Positions 33,611 to 43,333 of a stretch of 64,000 bases of DNA are shown here, piece after piece (position 1 is the stretch's first letter; each line of letters starts with the position of its first letter). The position numbers and the translations under genes were made by a program. Where the stretch lies: NCBI GenBank assembly GCA_001414485.1, contig LLEY01000010.1, positions 587,518 through 651,517 on the forward strand, written 5' to 3'. The stretch comes from Calycina herbarum (Eukaryota; Ascomycota; Leotiomycetes; Helotiales; Pezizellaceae). The notes below the pieces were generated by a model, which saw only the letters and a program-made list of their open reading frames with translations, searched no databases and was not told the origin of the DNA.

Positions 33611-35465
33611 TAACGTGTTTCACAAGCGAGTCGCCCACCCAAGCGGGTCGCCCACTTTCCTAGTCGCGTACCATCTACTACCTTTAAATCGCAATGGCTT
33701 AATACTACAACGTTTAATTGCCTTCTTAAGAAGCTAATATCATTTTAGCAACCCAAGGACTCGAAAACAACGTGTTATTAACTGAACGAAGCGCTGTAAA
33801 GATTTACTAGGTTCCTTGAAAGACTCTCTCCAACCGACGCGCCGGAAAGCCTTTACAACGCGATTACTAGCCTAATTCGAAAAAACTTACGAAGCTAGAG
33901 GAGGAGGCAATAGTTAGATATATATTAGAGTTAGATTCGCAAGGGTTTTCGCCTATAAGGGATATAGTACAAGATATAGCTAACAATCTACTAAGAGAGC
34001 ACGACAGAAAGCCTATAGGTAAGAACTAGCTAGACAACTTTATTAAACGTACACCTAAGCTTAAAACTCGATAGAGTCGTTCTTGTAATCATTAGCAAGC
34101 TTTAACTAAGGATCCACGAGTTATTAGCCTATAGTTTACGCTTATATAGTCTATAAAAGAGAAATATAGTATTTAAGATAAGAATATTTATAACTTTAAC
34201 AAAAGTAGCTTTATAATAGGAGTTATTTCGTCTTAACTTATTATTATAAGCTTAGAAACGTATAAGAAGCGAAAGCAAGTTTAGCTAGGTAATCGTAAGT
34301 AGGTTATAGTTATTTAGGGAGTTAATATAACTAGATAGGCAATCCTACTATTTATTATATTCGTAAGCAAAGTACTTATTTCTTCCTAGTACTAAGATAT
34401 ATATATACTATATAATTAGGTAATTAAGGTTAGCAACAATAGCTAGACAAATAATAAGCTTAGAGTTATATAGTTAAAGTATTTTAATAAACATATAAAG
34501 GCGTAAAGTATAGAAGGATACTGTTTATTAATTATTAATAGTTATAAAAGCTATAACTTACTTGAATTCTAGTAACTCTATAAAGACTTAAACATTATTA
34601 CCCTCTATATACCTCTATACTTATCGCACCTACTATAGCTGCTTAATATAGTCTACTTCTTGCTTTTAAAGCAAGTATATAGAGCTAAGATATTAGGCTT
34701 AGTACGTAATCATATTAATTATATTACTAAAGAAACCTTTCTTCTAGCATTTAAAACAGCTTTTTATAAAGCATTTACAAAAGGTAATATCTACGCGAGT
34801 TTTAAAGGCGCTAGGCTAGTCCTATATAACCTAGAAGCTATGTTATCAAAGCTTGATTTAAGGCTCTATACGCTAATACTAACAATACTAGAAGATACTC
34901 TATAAACACCTAAAATACTAAGTAACGTATATAAAATAATAGCTTAATCAACGCTTATTCGAGATCGGATTTAAAGATATTAAGACTTATTACCTAGTTC
35001 TATTATTTAGTCTCTTAATTAACTCGAAAAAGGCTCTACTAGGGTAATACATAATATAGTGTTAATACGTAAGGAAATTACTAGTCTTTATAAGATAACT
35101 AAGGCTATAACTAAGTATAAAAGTCGTAAGAGGAAGTATATTAAGAGTTAAGAGACATTAATAGTAGGCGAGGTAGCTAATTTAATTGCTTCTAAGGAAA
35201 CTAGCGACTAGAAACAAGGTAAAGAGTCTAGGAAGAGAGTTCGCGTAGATAGGTACTATAGCTGTTATAGCAAAACTAGGTATAATTCTTATACTTATTA
35301 GGTAGAAATATTTAATATAAAAGATAGCGAAAGTTCTAAATAATACTAGGTAGCTTTTATAGTTTAATAACTTTATATAGTGTTGAGTATTTTGTATCAT
35401 AATAATACTAGATTGAAAAAGTAGGCGACTCGCTTGGGTGGGCGACTCGCTTGTGAAACACGTTA
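33611..35465 (+). mobile_element. Fot1/pogo-like DNA transposon, RIP-damaged, 1851 bp
   Basis: The element spans 33613-35463 and is flanked by TA on both sides. Its inverted ends begin ACGTGTTTCACAAGCGAGTC and match for about 46 bp with two differences. Each end holds two near-copies of AAGCGRGTCGCCCAC spaced 17 bp apart, which could be transposase binding sites. The plus-strand interior is a broken DDE transposase. In order: a CENP-B type helix-turn-helix region (LTKLEEEAIVRYILELDSQG, DIANNLLREHDRKPIGKN), then the catalytic core relics (FIIGVISS, LLIINSYKSYN), then the C-terminal part still open at 34660-34905. Dozens of TAG/TAA stops replace Trp and Gln codons, the pattern of RIP. The size fits Fot1-type elements. 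Confidence 0.85.
33890..34905 (+). pseudogene. degenerate Fot1/pogo transposase
   Basis: Remains of a CENP-B/DDE_1 transposase interrupted by many stops, with changes of C-to-T and G-to-A type. The only unbroken piece of note is 34660-34905, whose KQVYRAKILGLVRNH and ITKETFLLAFKTAFYKAF segments belong to the conserved region after the third catalytic Asp. It cannot encode an active enzyme. Confidence 0.8.
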
Positions 35466-35838
35466 TAGGTTTAGAAATAGTTTTATTTTGTTTGCGTTAA
35501 GATATTCACGTTGGGACACAGTGTATAGAAGGCCTATTTACTGCCACAAGTAATGTCCACTGGGAGCCATGTACGTTTCTAAGAGGCGAAAATCTAGTGG
35601 GTCAACATGGGCGAGTAATAGCGATATGGGTTAAGATTTTTATAGTTAAAGTTGCCCAGGGTTGTCAACTCCGTTTTATGACTGGAGATTCCTTGAAATA
35701 TGGGTGATTTTCCATTCACTGTTTTGGGGATACAGGATCATCGCTCCGTCTCCAAGCTCCACACTCCTCAAAAATACTTGAAAATCTCTCGAGTAATCTT
35801 CGAACATTTCAAATTCCCTATCTGATATTTTTACCTAA

Positions 35839-36996
35839 CTATGTACCAGGATGTCTTCCTCCCATTCCTCCAAATGGATTGCCTCCAGAACGCCCTCCAC
35901 CATAACCTGGAAACCCATTTCCAAGGCCACCTCCAAACTGTCCTTCACCACCTCCAAATCTATTACCCGAATTATAAATCCGTATCCTCGCATTCCCACT
36001 TCCCGAAGGAATTCCTACAAACAAACTACTGGGATCTTGTCCCCCATGGACTTTATCAAAATAATCCTCCTTACTCCAAAATGGGCCCAACCACTTGTTT
36101 CCCATTTGGGCTGGATGATTCACATCCCTAGAAAGATTATAAAACCTCCCTTTACCTTCAGCCAACAGTTCATCGGACACAAAATGCCAGCCGCCACCAA
36201 ATTGAATTAAGTCCGGAGGCATACATCTATATCCTCCCTCCCTGCGCTCCCATGGGAAACCCGCTGGACAAAATCCTGCACAGCCACTTGCGAGCTTGTC
36301 TTTCGCCCATTTATCTTGCTCCTGTTGTTCCTTTGGGGGCAGAGATTTGTATTGGGTTTGGCGGGAGGCCATTCCGATGTCTTTTTCGTCAGTGTAGTTG
36401 GTTTTTAGCAGGTTTGTTCTATCGAGTTTAGGTGGTATATGTGAGTACTGGGCTCGAGAAGATGAAGATTGAGATTGATCTAGATTAGATGGTAGGATGG
36501 ATTGATTAGGTCTCGAACGAGATGACGACCTGGGCTGGTCGAGTCGTGATGGCATATGAGAGTATTGATTTTTCAAAGACGAAGATCGCGAGTTATCGAG
36601 ATTGGATAGCATGATAGAGTGCCCATGTCTTGACGAAGATAAAGTGTTCTGATCAAGATTAACTGGCAAAATGGAATTTCTGGGTCGAGAAGAAGGAGAG
36701 GAAGTGTTGGAATATTGTTCAGTTCTTGAAGAAGATTGACCCCTTGAAGTCGAAGAAGCCGATGATCTTCTTTCCCTGTCTAGATCAGCAGATAAAATAG
36801 ATTGTTGGGGTCCCTTGGAAGAAGATCGCTTTCTATCTAAGTCGGCAGGCATGACAGAAAGCTGTTCCCTATGTCTCGAGGAAGAACGCGAAGCTGGACG
36901 CGAAGATGATCGTCCTTGACTCCTGGAAGAGTCTGCCTTTTGTTGTGCTTCCCATGCTGCATCAGCAGCAGACTTGTCGTTAGTGCTTGGTGGCAT
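35839..36996 (-). CDS. Ser/Arg-rich repeat protein with Gly-rich tail, 385 aa
   Basis: Single exon. The start is taken at 36996 (MPPSTNDKSAADAAWEAQQ); the frame is open further upstream, but that part reads as untranslated AT-rich DNA. Residues about 45-194 consist of around seven imperfect copies of a 19-20-residue unit with the pattern Q/Y-S-I/H-L/M-P-x-x-L-D-x-x-R-S-S-S-R. Copy 2 is expanded by an extra Ser-rich insert. The C-terminal half has a compact Cys/Trp segment (CAGFCPAGFPWERREGGYRCMPP, GGWHFVSDELL, KWLGPFWSKEDYFD) and ends in a Gly/Phe-rich tail. No known family recognised. The Arg-Ser-Ser-Ser contexts look like kinase or 14-3-3 sites, but that is inference. No signal or membrane helix. 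Confidence 0.7.
   Translation of the reverse strand: MPPSTNDKSAADAAWEAQQKADSSRSQGRSSSRPASRSSSRHREQLSVMPADLDRKRSSSKGPQQSILSADLDRERRSSASSTSRGQSSSRTEQYSNTSSPSSRPRNSILPVNLDQNTLSSSRHGHSIMLSNLDNSRSSSLKNQYSHMPSRLDQPRSSSRSRPNQSILPSNLDQSQSSSSRAQYSHIPPKLDRTNLLKTNYTDEKDIGMASRQTQYKSLPPKEQQEQDKWAKDKLASGCAGFCPAGFPWERREGGYRCMPPDLIQFGGGWHFVSDELLAEGKGRFYNLSRDVNHPAQMGNKWLGPFWSKEDYFDKVHGGQDPSSLFVGIPSGSGNARIRIYNSGNRFGGGEGQFGGGLGNGFPGYGGGRSGGNPFGGMGGRHPGT
36415..36864 (-). repeat. coding tandem repeats, about seven units of roughly 60 bp
   Basis: Each unit encodes S-I-L-P-x-x-L-D-x-x-R-S-S-S (variants SHMPSRLD, SIMLSNLD, SHIPPKLD). The protein phase is kept throughout, so the array is under coding constraint. 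Confidence 0.65.
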
Positions 36997-37336
36997 GATG
37001 AAAATATGAAGTGTTGCAAAGGGTGAAGTCCCTCTCTTGAATTGATGGAGATGGTTGGATATAAATGAAGCTCTCATCTGATGGAACCAAAGATTTAAAT
37101 ACTGAGAATAGAGCGACTGGGAAGGGAATAAATGACAAGTGATCCAGAAGAGGGGTAATTCAGATGTTGACCAATGATGTTTTTGAAGTGATTCGAAGAT
37201 TGAAAATATGAAAGTAGGTGAATCGAAACCGAATAAACTAAGAAAAATTGACACAAATTAATCAACAGCAAGTCTTCCAATAACATCCAATGTAAGCAAA
37301 GATTAATCATGAATCTGATTATTAATCTGATTAACG
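36997..37336. other. upstream side of the repeat-protein gene
   Basis: The frame remains open on minus up to 37254, but the codons are AT-rich and start-poor. I treat this as promoter and leader DNA. Confidence 0.4.
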
Positions 37337-37816
37337 TGATTAGATTAGATTAGATTTTGATTAACAGGTCCTTTGATTAGATTAGATCAATTAATCTCTG
37401 TTAATCAGATTAATCTAATTAATCTAGTTAATTAATAAAGTAATTATTATTAAAATCTGGTATTTGCTCCTCTTCTTTAGTCTCTTCCTCTATATAGAAT
37501 AGTTAGATTTATTAATTTTCTACTAACTTAAAGAAAAGAACTTTTAAGTTAAGTTAGTATAGAATCTTACTATATAAAAGATATATATAGTTACTTACTT
37601 CTCTTTTAACTCTCTTCTTTAAAACAGGGTAGTATTAGTATATAGTAGGAGCTTATATTTATTATCCTCGGTCCGAGCTCCGATACCCCCGGCCCGGTCA
37701 CGTGTATATATTAGTTAATCAGATTAATAGTGATTAGATTAGATTAGATTATGATTTATACCTAAGAACCCTTGATTAGATTAGATTAATAGCCATTAAT
37801 CTAATCTAATCTAATC
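37337..37816. mobile_element. GATTA-repeat-bounded element, about 480 bp
   Basis: The ends are 20-bp perfect inverted repeats, TGATTAGATTAGATTAGATT at 37337-37356 and its complement at 37797-37816. Near each end lie further GATTAGATTAGAT blocks and AATCAGATTAAT blocks. The centre is AT-rich except for a GC-rich island at about 37668-37702 ending in CCCGGTCACGTG. It is non-coding. It may be a MITE or a microsatellite-rich insertion; no clear target duplication was found. Confidence 0.45.
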
Positions 37817-38056
37817 ATTTCTCACACTGATAACGTCGATATACATTTTCCCAGTCCCTCCCCATTTCTTCGTCCATGTCACGTAGAAATCGCTTATACC
37901 CAACACCAAGTCTAACATCTTTCTTATTTGCCTAGAACACCTCGGATAAATGGTACTATTTCTGAAAGGACTCGCAGCTCCTTCAGTTCTCCTCGCTACC
38001 TTATACCATTTATGAATGGGATGATCAAAATTCAAAATATTATAGCATTTAGTCAT
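37811..38056 (-). pseudogene. possible gene fragment cut by the GATTA element, 81 codons
   Basis: The frame MTKCYNILNFDHPIHKWYKV ... continues with Cys, Trp and Arg residues (YPRCSRQIRKML, VTWTKKWGGTGKMYID) and looks more protein-like than its neighbours. It stops within a few codons of the point where the GATTA repeat begins, as if the 3' part had been lost. I do not recognise it. It may also be chance. Confidence 0.3.
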
Positions 38057-38797
38057 AATGAAATACCATGCAAATAGTGGAATTTTTATACGTATCTAGC
38101 CAAGAAATGTCAAAAAAACAAGTGAATCGCGAAGATTCTTCGAATCTTCTCTCTGCTGTACAGTTCACAAAAGACTCTCGATGACTTAGGTAGAAGTTAT
38201 GTCCAGTATTCCTCTAATTTCGATTACTTTTATCTTTGTTACTACCTATATTTGCCTTGATCTGACTCTCTTATTATACTCAATTCCAAAAGTATCCTGG
38301 GCATTTTTCTTTCCCTCAATATTGTTGAACTCTCGCAAGGCCCGTACCCGATATCAAGCTTCCAGATCCCCTGAAATTAGGACTTTAAGTTAAATGGTTA
38401 GAGTAATTTGGGCATCTCAAAAGTCTCGTTTTGAAGTAATATATAGTACACTTGATAGATTCTCCAAGTGAACTAGGAGAGCCACTTTATTCTCACTGAC
38501 AAACAGTCTACGCCACAATTTTTTACGAAGTGTAGTATCACTTCAAAGGTATAAAAGAGAAGAGTGCCTAAATTCTAGTAATACGGCAGAAAATCCCCCG
38601 GTGCCTAATCAGGGGTGGTTGTTTGGCGGCCACGCCTCCGCGGCGCAGTTTGTCAGGTTCGTTCCCTCAAGATGTAAAACCAATAGCCCATTCCTCTTCT
38701 ACTAATAATTTCTCTTTATTTTCTTAAATTCTTGTTGAAGAACGGAGTTGCGGTTTACTCAACCCAAATCAACTTCCTCCGCTCTACAAAATACATC
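38057..38797. other. intergenic DNA upstream of the Cys-rich protein gene
   Basis: AT-rich, then a GC-rich patch near 38630-38650 (GGCGGCCACGCCTCCGCGGCG) and a CCAAT motif near 38682. No gene seen. Confidence 0.4.
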
Positions 38798-39756
38798 ATG
38801 GCAACAAACTCTCCTTTCCTCCTTCTCCTCAGTCTCACCACCCTCAGTCACGCATACCAGCCAGAAACTCGATCCTTAGTCCGTTTCTACGAAAACGAAT
38901 TATGTGCTGGCTTCCCAGGCAACATGGAATTCGCCCCCCGCGATGAATGTCTCGTTGCAAAAGACACACCCTTCCGCAGCGTCCAATTCCATCGACCATT
39001 CCCCACCTGTCGCGACGGCACGGAAGCCAAACTCGCGACATTTTCCTCAAATTCCGGAACATGTGGTCCATCAAGAAATGTAAATATGAAAATGCAAGAC
39101 CCGGACGATGTACCAGATTGCATTTACGTCCAAGAAGCAGGGGATGTAGGATCCTTCGAATTCTGGTGTGACGGTGCGCCAATTATTGGCGATGAGAAGG
39201 GTGGATTTATTCAATACGAGTCTGGGGATTGTCCGGATAGCGAGGATGTCAAGCCGCAATATGTACGGCCGGATACTTGTGTGAATGGCAAAGGAGATGG
39301 TGGGGGGTTTCAGTTCTTGTCGCCTGCTTTGTGTAAGAATGGGACGAAGGCGATGATTGCGGAGTTTAAAGGGGAGGATTGTGATCCTACTGAGAACCCT
39401 ATTGAAGAGGCGCTTATTGAGTGGACGGATAGGATTATTGGGTATTGTCTACCGATGAATGAGACGGGGAGTATGGCTTTTTGGTGTGATGGCGTTGACG
39501 GGGTTGATTTGAGGAAACCGAATCCACCGAAGAAAGTACCCAGTCATGATGAAAAGAATTTTGGGTTGATTATTGGGTTGAGTGTTGGACTGGGGGGACT
39601 ATTTATGATTGTGGTGGGGTTGGCAGTTGCGTTTGGTGTTAATCACACGTTCAGAACGAGAGTTAAGGTATGTGAAGTGGTGTCTTTTGCTGGAATTCAT
39701 ACTAATCATTGCAATAGGAGATGTTTGGACGTGGGGATGGTTACATCGCTTTATGA
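38798..39756 (+). CDS. secreted/type I membrane Cys-rich protein, 302 aa
   Basis: Two exons, join(38798..39667, 39718..39756), with a 50-nt intron (GTATGT ... AATAG). The start at 38798 is chosen because it begins a signal peptide (MATNSPFLLLLSLTTLSHA); the frame extends 22 codons upstream without one. The ectodomain contains about eleven Cys arranged in two similar modules (C-x-D-G-T-E-A-K and C-K-N-G-T-K-A-M, each followed later by F-W-C-D-G). This suggests internal duplication. A single membrane helix at about 256-280 (FGLIIGLSVGLGGLFMIVVGLAVAF) is followed by a short basic tail, completed by the second exon as EMFGRGDGYIAL. No known family; a cell-wall or surface role is only a guess. Confidence 0.75.
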
Positions 39757-40211
39757 TGAGGGGCTCCTCCAATTTGGTGTTTTCTTTCGGGTGGCAAGGG
39801 AAGATTGGGCAAACTATATACTAGCGTTATTGTGGGGTTAGAAATTGACCAGTAAACCGTCGAGCATTGAAGTTGCAAGTAAGCTAAAAGAACAACAGCT
39901 TACTTACAACTCCCTTTTTTCGCCCCCAAATGATTACAGAGTATGCTATTAAATAGCGAGTAACTCAGCCATGTAATTTGGGTGCCAAAATCGAGTCGCG
40001 AGTAAGCTACCAAATATCAGCTTACCAGACAATTACCTAGTAAGCTATCAAATACCTAGTAAGTGACCAAATACCTAGTAAGCTACCAAACCCCGAGTAA
40101 GCCATCAACCATCGGGTAAGCAAGCAAATACCAGCTTACCCGCATCTAATTTTCAGCCCCCAATTACGAACCAGGTAATCCAAGAAGAGAACTTCAATTC
40201 CAAGTACCCCA
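39757..40211. other. intergenic DNA with a minisatellite
   Basis: It lies between convergent genes. The repeat at 39996-40140 is listed separately. Confidence 0.4.
39996..40140. repeat. minisatellite of about 19-20 bp
   Basis: Six or seven units are close to ACCTAGTAAGCTACCAAAT. The first and last units are flanked by the inverted phrase CAGCTTACC, so the array can fold back on itself. Related AGTAAGCT and AGCTTACT words also occur at 39880-39905. Confidence 0.6.
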
Positions 40212-40499
40212 TCATCCAGCTAAGTAAACCAAGCCGTGGCTGTCGAAAAACTCGTCAACAACTTCATTCTTCTGCCAAATAACTCGCAAAGATTTACGAC
40301 GCTCGCTCAAAACAAACTCGATTGATTTATCGGTGCCCATGTCTGATAAATGGATATCTTCAGCCATTTTTCTCTTCTGTGACGGGGTTTTGCTTGGAGT
40401 TGCTTCGTATAGTGTTACCTTGGAACTTACCGCCCACTCAAATAGTACACTCGCACCACACATTTGATTCAAAACCAAACCTGTCAACTGAAGCATCAA
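40212..40499 (-). CDS. small hypothetical ORF, up to 95 aa
   Basis: An open frame with a plausible inner start (MAEDIHLSDMGTDKSIEFV) ends in VVDEFFDSHGLVYLAG. The codons look somewhat protein-like, and a GTAAGT donor is present upstream on the same strand, so it may be the last exon of a small gene. It lies just beyond the 3' end of the YBP-like gene. Not recognised; it may be spurious. Confidence 0.25.
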   Translation of the reverse strand: MMLQLTGLVLNQMCGASVLFEWAVSSKVTLYEATPSKTPSQKRKMAEDIHLSDMGTDKSIEFVLSERRKSLRVIWQKNEVVDEFFDSHGLVYLAG

Positions 40500-40601
40500 G
40501 TATCAAAATACTCATCATACAACCATAAAAGAAAGTCAGAAAGCAAACATCTCAAATATTATAGGTACCATAACATCATAGTCTCATCATATATCATCAA
40601 A

Positions 40602-42689
40602 TTATACATCAAGCTGCGCCGAACAAAGCGCTATCCTATCCCCAAGCATCTGCAACTCAAAAACCGGTCCATGGAAATGCCCCGAAACCTCTTCATCAGA
40701 GCTTTCCGCAGCCTTAAGTGACTTCACCTGTGCCGCTCTCAGAGGACCTAAGTAAATCTCTTCAACAACTGTCATCATACCCGGCGGCACAATACTAGAG
40801 TAAAGCTTGTTGGAAATGAAAAACAAGAAATTGACCACGGCCATATGGAATGGGAAGGACTGTGCTAACTCCTCTTTCAACTCCTCGTCAGTTGCTGTAC
40901 TAAGCGCTGAGGTATCTGGGAACAAATATGGTTGAGCGGCTGCGAGTGCGACCGTTGTTGCAAAAGCGTTTTTCGATTTCCGTTCTTGGGAGACGATAAT
41001 CTCATCTTTCAGCCACGAGACTGCCGAGGCCTTCAATGTCTCATACGGGCAATGCTCCAATGTATCACAAATAAATGTTAACCGCAGGCGGTCAACGGGG
41101 TGAGCGTGGAGAATTGCGGAAGTAAGGACATGAGCGGCGTATCGTAAAGTGGGCGATGGTGTGTTGGCTGATAATAACGAGAGTGCTTGAAGGTGCTCGA
41201 GAAATTCATCATCCTCGAGTGGACCTGAAACAAATTCGTTGTTGTGCTCTAACCATAAACCGATAGCCAGAACTGCGTCTATCACGCCTTGAGATTCGGT
41301 TCCAATGGTAGCTGGATCTTCGATTCCAATAAAGTGCTTCATGAGTTTGGCGTGATCTGGAAAAATTGAAAGTTTAGGCAGTGCTGCTTTTGACTCGAAC
41401 AAAACTGAAGCAAATATCAGACAGGTGATCAGGGACAAGGAACCGGCCTTGGATAGAGGGATGTCAGACGGTGATGTTGGGTAGTTTTCTTCCGGGTCTT
41501 CTTCCGAGGAAGGTTCATCAGTCTTGAAAATTGCGTCTGAGAGCGCCGAGTAATCTGTCAAGCCAAGATCGCGCGCGAGGGCCTGTAAACATGTTAGATT
41601 AATTATGTTATAAAATAGAAGGGTAAAACATACCACTAAGTGACCAACAATCACATCTCTGGTTTGAAGGGTGGGTTCCTCCCGGAATGATTCGCCCAAG
41701 CTTTTTCTGCCTGGCACGACTCGTTTTGGACTAAACAATTCTTGAAGTCTGGCCGACCACTCGAGTGGATTGGCGTTGATATAATCTTCCAACACATGGG
41801 TAACAAAAGATTGTAGAAGCTTGTTTTGAATAGCAGCTTCCCGAGGATCCTCGTCTTGGGCTTCTGGGTCCGGTGCTGATGGGTCGGATTGTGATCCATT
41901 CTGAACGACGGGAATATTCATGCTTGACTTTCGGCCGGGTAATGCAGGTCTTTTCTGGCCTGATATAGTGTGGACAAAAGAAATAACTGCAAGAGTTGCT
42001 TGGTTTGATGGACGGAAAGCTGCAAGAATTGCCATCAAGGACGTCGAGAGAAATCGCGAGGGGTATTTCGTCTTGATTCTGGGATGAATAGTTGCCAGTA
42101 CATTAACCAGGATGCAGAACTTGTCCACCTGGGTCGGTTCTGCTGGTGTAGCTCTCTCCTGCTTGTGTTCTTCAGCATCATTCGTTGGCTCCTCCTGGTC
42201 TGCTTTCTCCTTTTCTGCCTCCAAATTTACATTGGCCAAATCCTTCTCCACGTCTTTTGTTCCCGCGTCTTTCTCCTTGTGATGACCATCCAACTCGTCG
42301 TCTTCAACATCCTCGTCCTGCTCAGCCGGACTTAGTTCCAAGAGCTGCAAGGCTTCTGTGACCTTCAAGACCACTTCCCGTGGATTTCCCAGCCTCGCGA
42401 TTGTTCCCAAGCATTTCTCCCCGCCGGGCAGAGGGAGCAGCAGATGAATCAGGTCCCAGCCAATACTTTGCGTCAATTCAGCATCTTGCAGGATTTCGTT
42501 GAGTTTGGGGAGGATTTCGGGAGAAAGATGGGATTCGAGAATTGTGAGGTATGTCAGGGGGTCGGTCGCTGGAGGAAGGCTTTCTGTAATTGCTGTGAGA
42601 GCATCTGGGGAGGTAGCGGATGCAGGAGGATTGGTAGGGCTCGCAGCGGCAGAGGCAGAGGTCGTCGGTGTTGTTACAGAGGGTTCCAT
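40602..42689 (-). CDS. YBP1/YBP2-family protein (glomulin/Alf4-like), 678 aa
   Basis: Two exons, complement(40602..41582, 41634..42689). The 51-nt intron (GTATGT ... CTAAC ... ACAG) is a multiple of three and has no stop, so a naive translation keeps it as 17 extra hydrophobic residues. The start at 42689 gives MEPSVTTPTTSASAA. The protein is all-helical, with an acidic, Lys/Glu-rich insert at about 115-180. The conserved parts (LTYLTILESHLSPEILPKLNEIL, GWDLIHLLLPLPGGEKCL, HPRIKTKYPSRFLSTSLMAIL, FSPKRVVPGRKSLGESF) match the fungal Yap1-binding/kinetochore Ybp2 family. In yeast these proteins act in the Yap1 oxidative-stress response and at kinetochores. Which role applies here is unknown. Confidence 0.85.
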   Translation of the reverse strand: MEPSVTTPTTSASAAASPTNPPASATSPDALTAITESLPPATDPLTYLTILESHLSPEILPKLNEILQDAELTQSIGWDLIHLLLPLPGGEKCLGTIARLGNPREVVLKVTEALQLLELSPAEQDEDVEDDELDGHHKEKDAGTKDVEKDLANVNLEAEKEKADQEEPTNDAEEHKQERATPAEPTQVDKFCILVNVLATIHPRIKTKYPSRFLSTSLMAILAAFRPSNQATLAVISFVHTISGQKRPALPGRKSSMNIPVVQNGSQSDPSAPDPEAQDEDPREAAIQNKLLQSFVTHVLEDYINANPLEWSARLQELFSPKRVVPGRKSLGESFREEPTLQTRDVIVGHLVVCFTLLFYNIINLTCLQALARDLGLTDYSALSDAIFKTDEPSSEEDPEENYPTSPSDIPLSKAGSLSLITCLIFASVLFESKAALPKLSIFPDHAKLMKHFIGIEDPATIGTESQGVIDAVLAIGLWLEHNNEFVSGPLEDDEFLEHLQALSLLSANTPSPTLRYAAHVLTSAILHAHPVDRLRLTFICDTLEHCPYETLKASAVSWLKDEIIVSQERKSKNAFATTVALAAAQPYLFPDTSALSTATDEELKEELAQSFPFHMAVVNFLFFISNKLYSSIVPPGMMTVVEEIYLGPLRAAQVKSLKAAESSDEEVSGHFHGPVFELQMLGDRIALCSAQLDV

Positions 42690-43333
42690 ATTGACATGTG
42701 CTTGGAGTATGAAGATGTAGACTGAACCAAAGAAGGATATTATATTGAAAAGGAGTACTCGAGTACGGAGAGAGTTGGAGCTAACTGCGGGGCATTCACT
42801 GCTTGAACTTTGCCCTGGCAGCAATGACGCGCTTTCAGGCCAAAATGCTCGCACACGTGATGCATTTTCTTACCCTTCCCTTCGAGCCCACCTGCACACC
42901 TGCAGCCTTTCTTCACCTCAGCCTATCTTCACCTCAGCCTCGTTTTCTTCCAGAGCATCTAAAACTCGCAATTGACATCTTCCTAGTACTGCAATTACTT
43001 CTACAGGGTATGCTTGAAAGCAACAATAGAATGGCCGCGGAAGGAGCCTCTGTCGAAGCTTACAAATGAAGAGCTGCATTTCCACGCCCTTGCGATTGGT
43101 GTTGTTGCATAACGTTAGCGCTCTCCTGTACTCCTGTACTCCTGTACTCCTGTACTCCTGTACTCCAAGTCGCGTCCGATTTCGTTCTCCGCTATATCAT
43201 ATCTGCGGAGCAGGTAGCAATTAGCTTCGTTTCCATTACACGAGAAGGTCATCCCTAAGTAGGTTACCATCTCGTCGCAATTGCCTTTTAAACTTCAACA
43301 ATCCGGTAGGTTTGGCGGGAAAACCTCTCGGAA
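42690..43333. promoter_or_regulatory. divergent promoter region with an 8-bp microsatellite
   Basis: It is shared by the YBP-like gene (minus) and the CMD-like gene (plus). The octamer CTCCTGTA is repeated five and a half times at 43123-43166, about 170 bp upstream of the plus-strand start. A short TTCACCTCAGCCT phrase is repeated at about 42911-42940. No gene seen inside. Confidence 0.5.
43123..43166. repeat. octamer microsatellite (CTCCTGTA)5.5
   Basis: Perfect tandem copies of CTCCTGTA with no mismatches. Perfect identity suggests recent expansion and likely length polymorphism. Confidence 0.9.

Noticed and set aside
37000..37254. N-terminal extension of the Ser/Arg repeat protein
   Set aside because: The upstream part is Phe/Leu/Ile/His-rich and consistent with translated AT-rich leader; MPPSTND is a better start.
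39757..39841. Read-through C-terminus of the Cys-rich membrane protein
   Set aside because: It arises only if the 50-nt GTATGT...AATAG intron is ignored; splicing gives a short basic tail ending in TGA at 39756.
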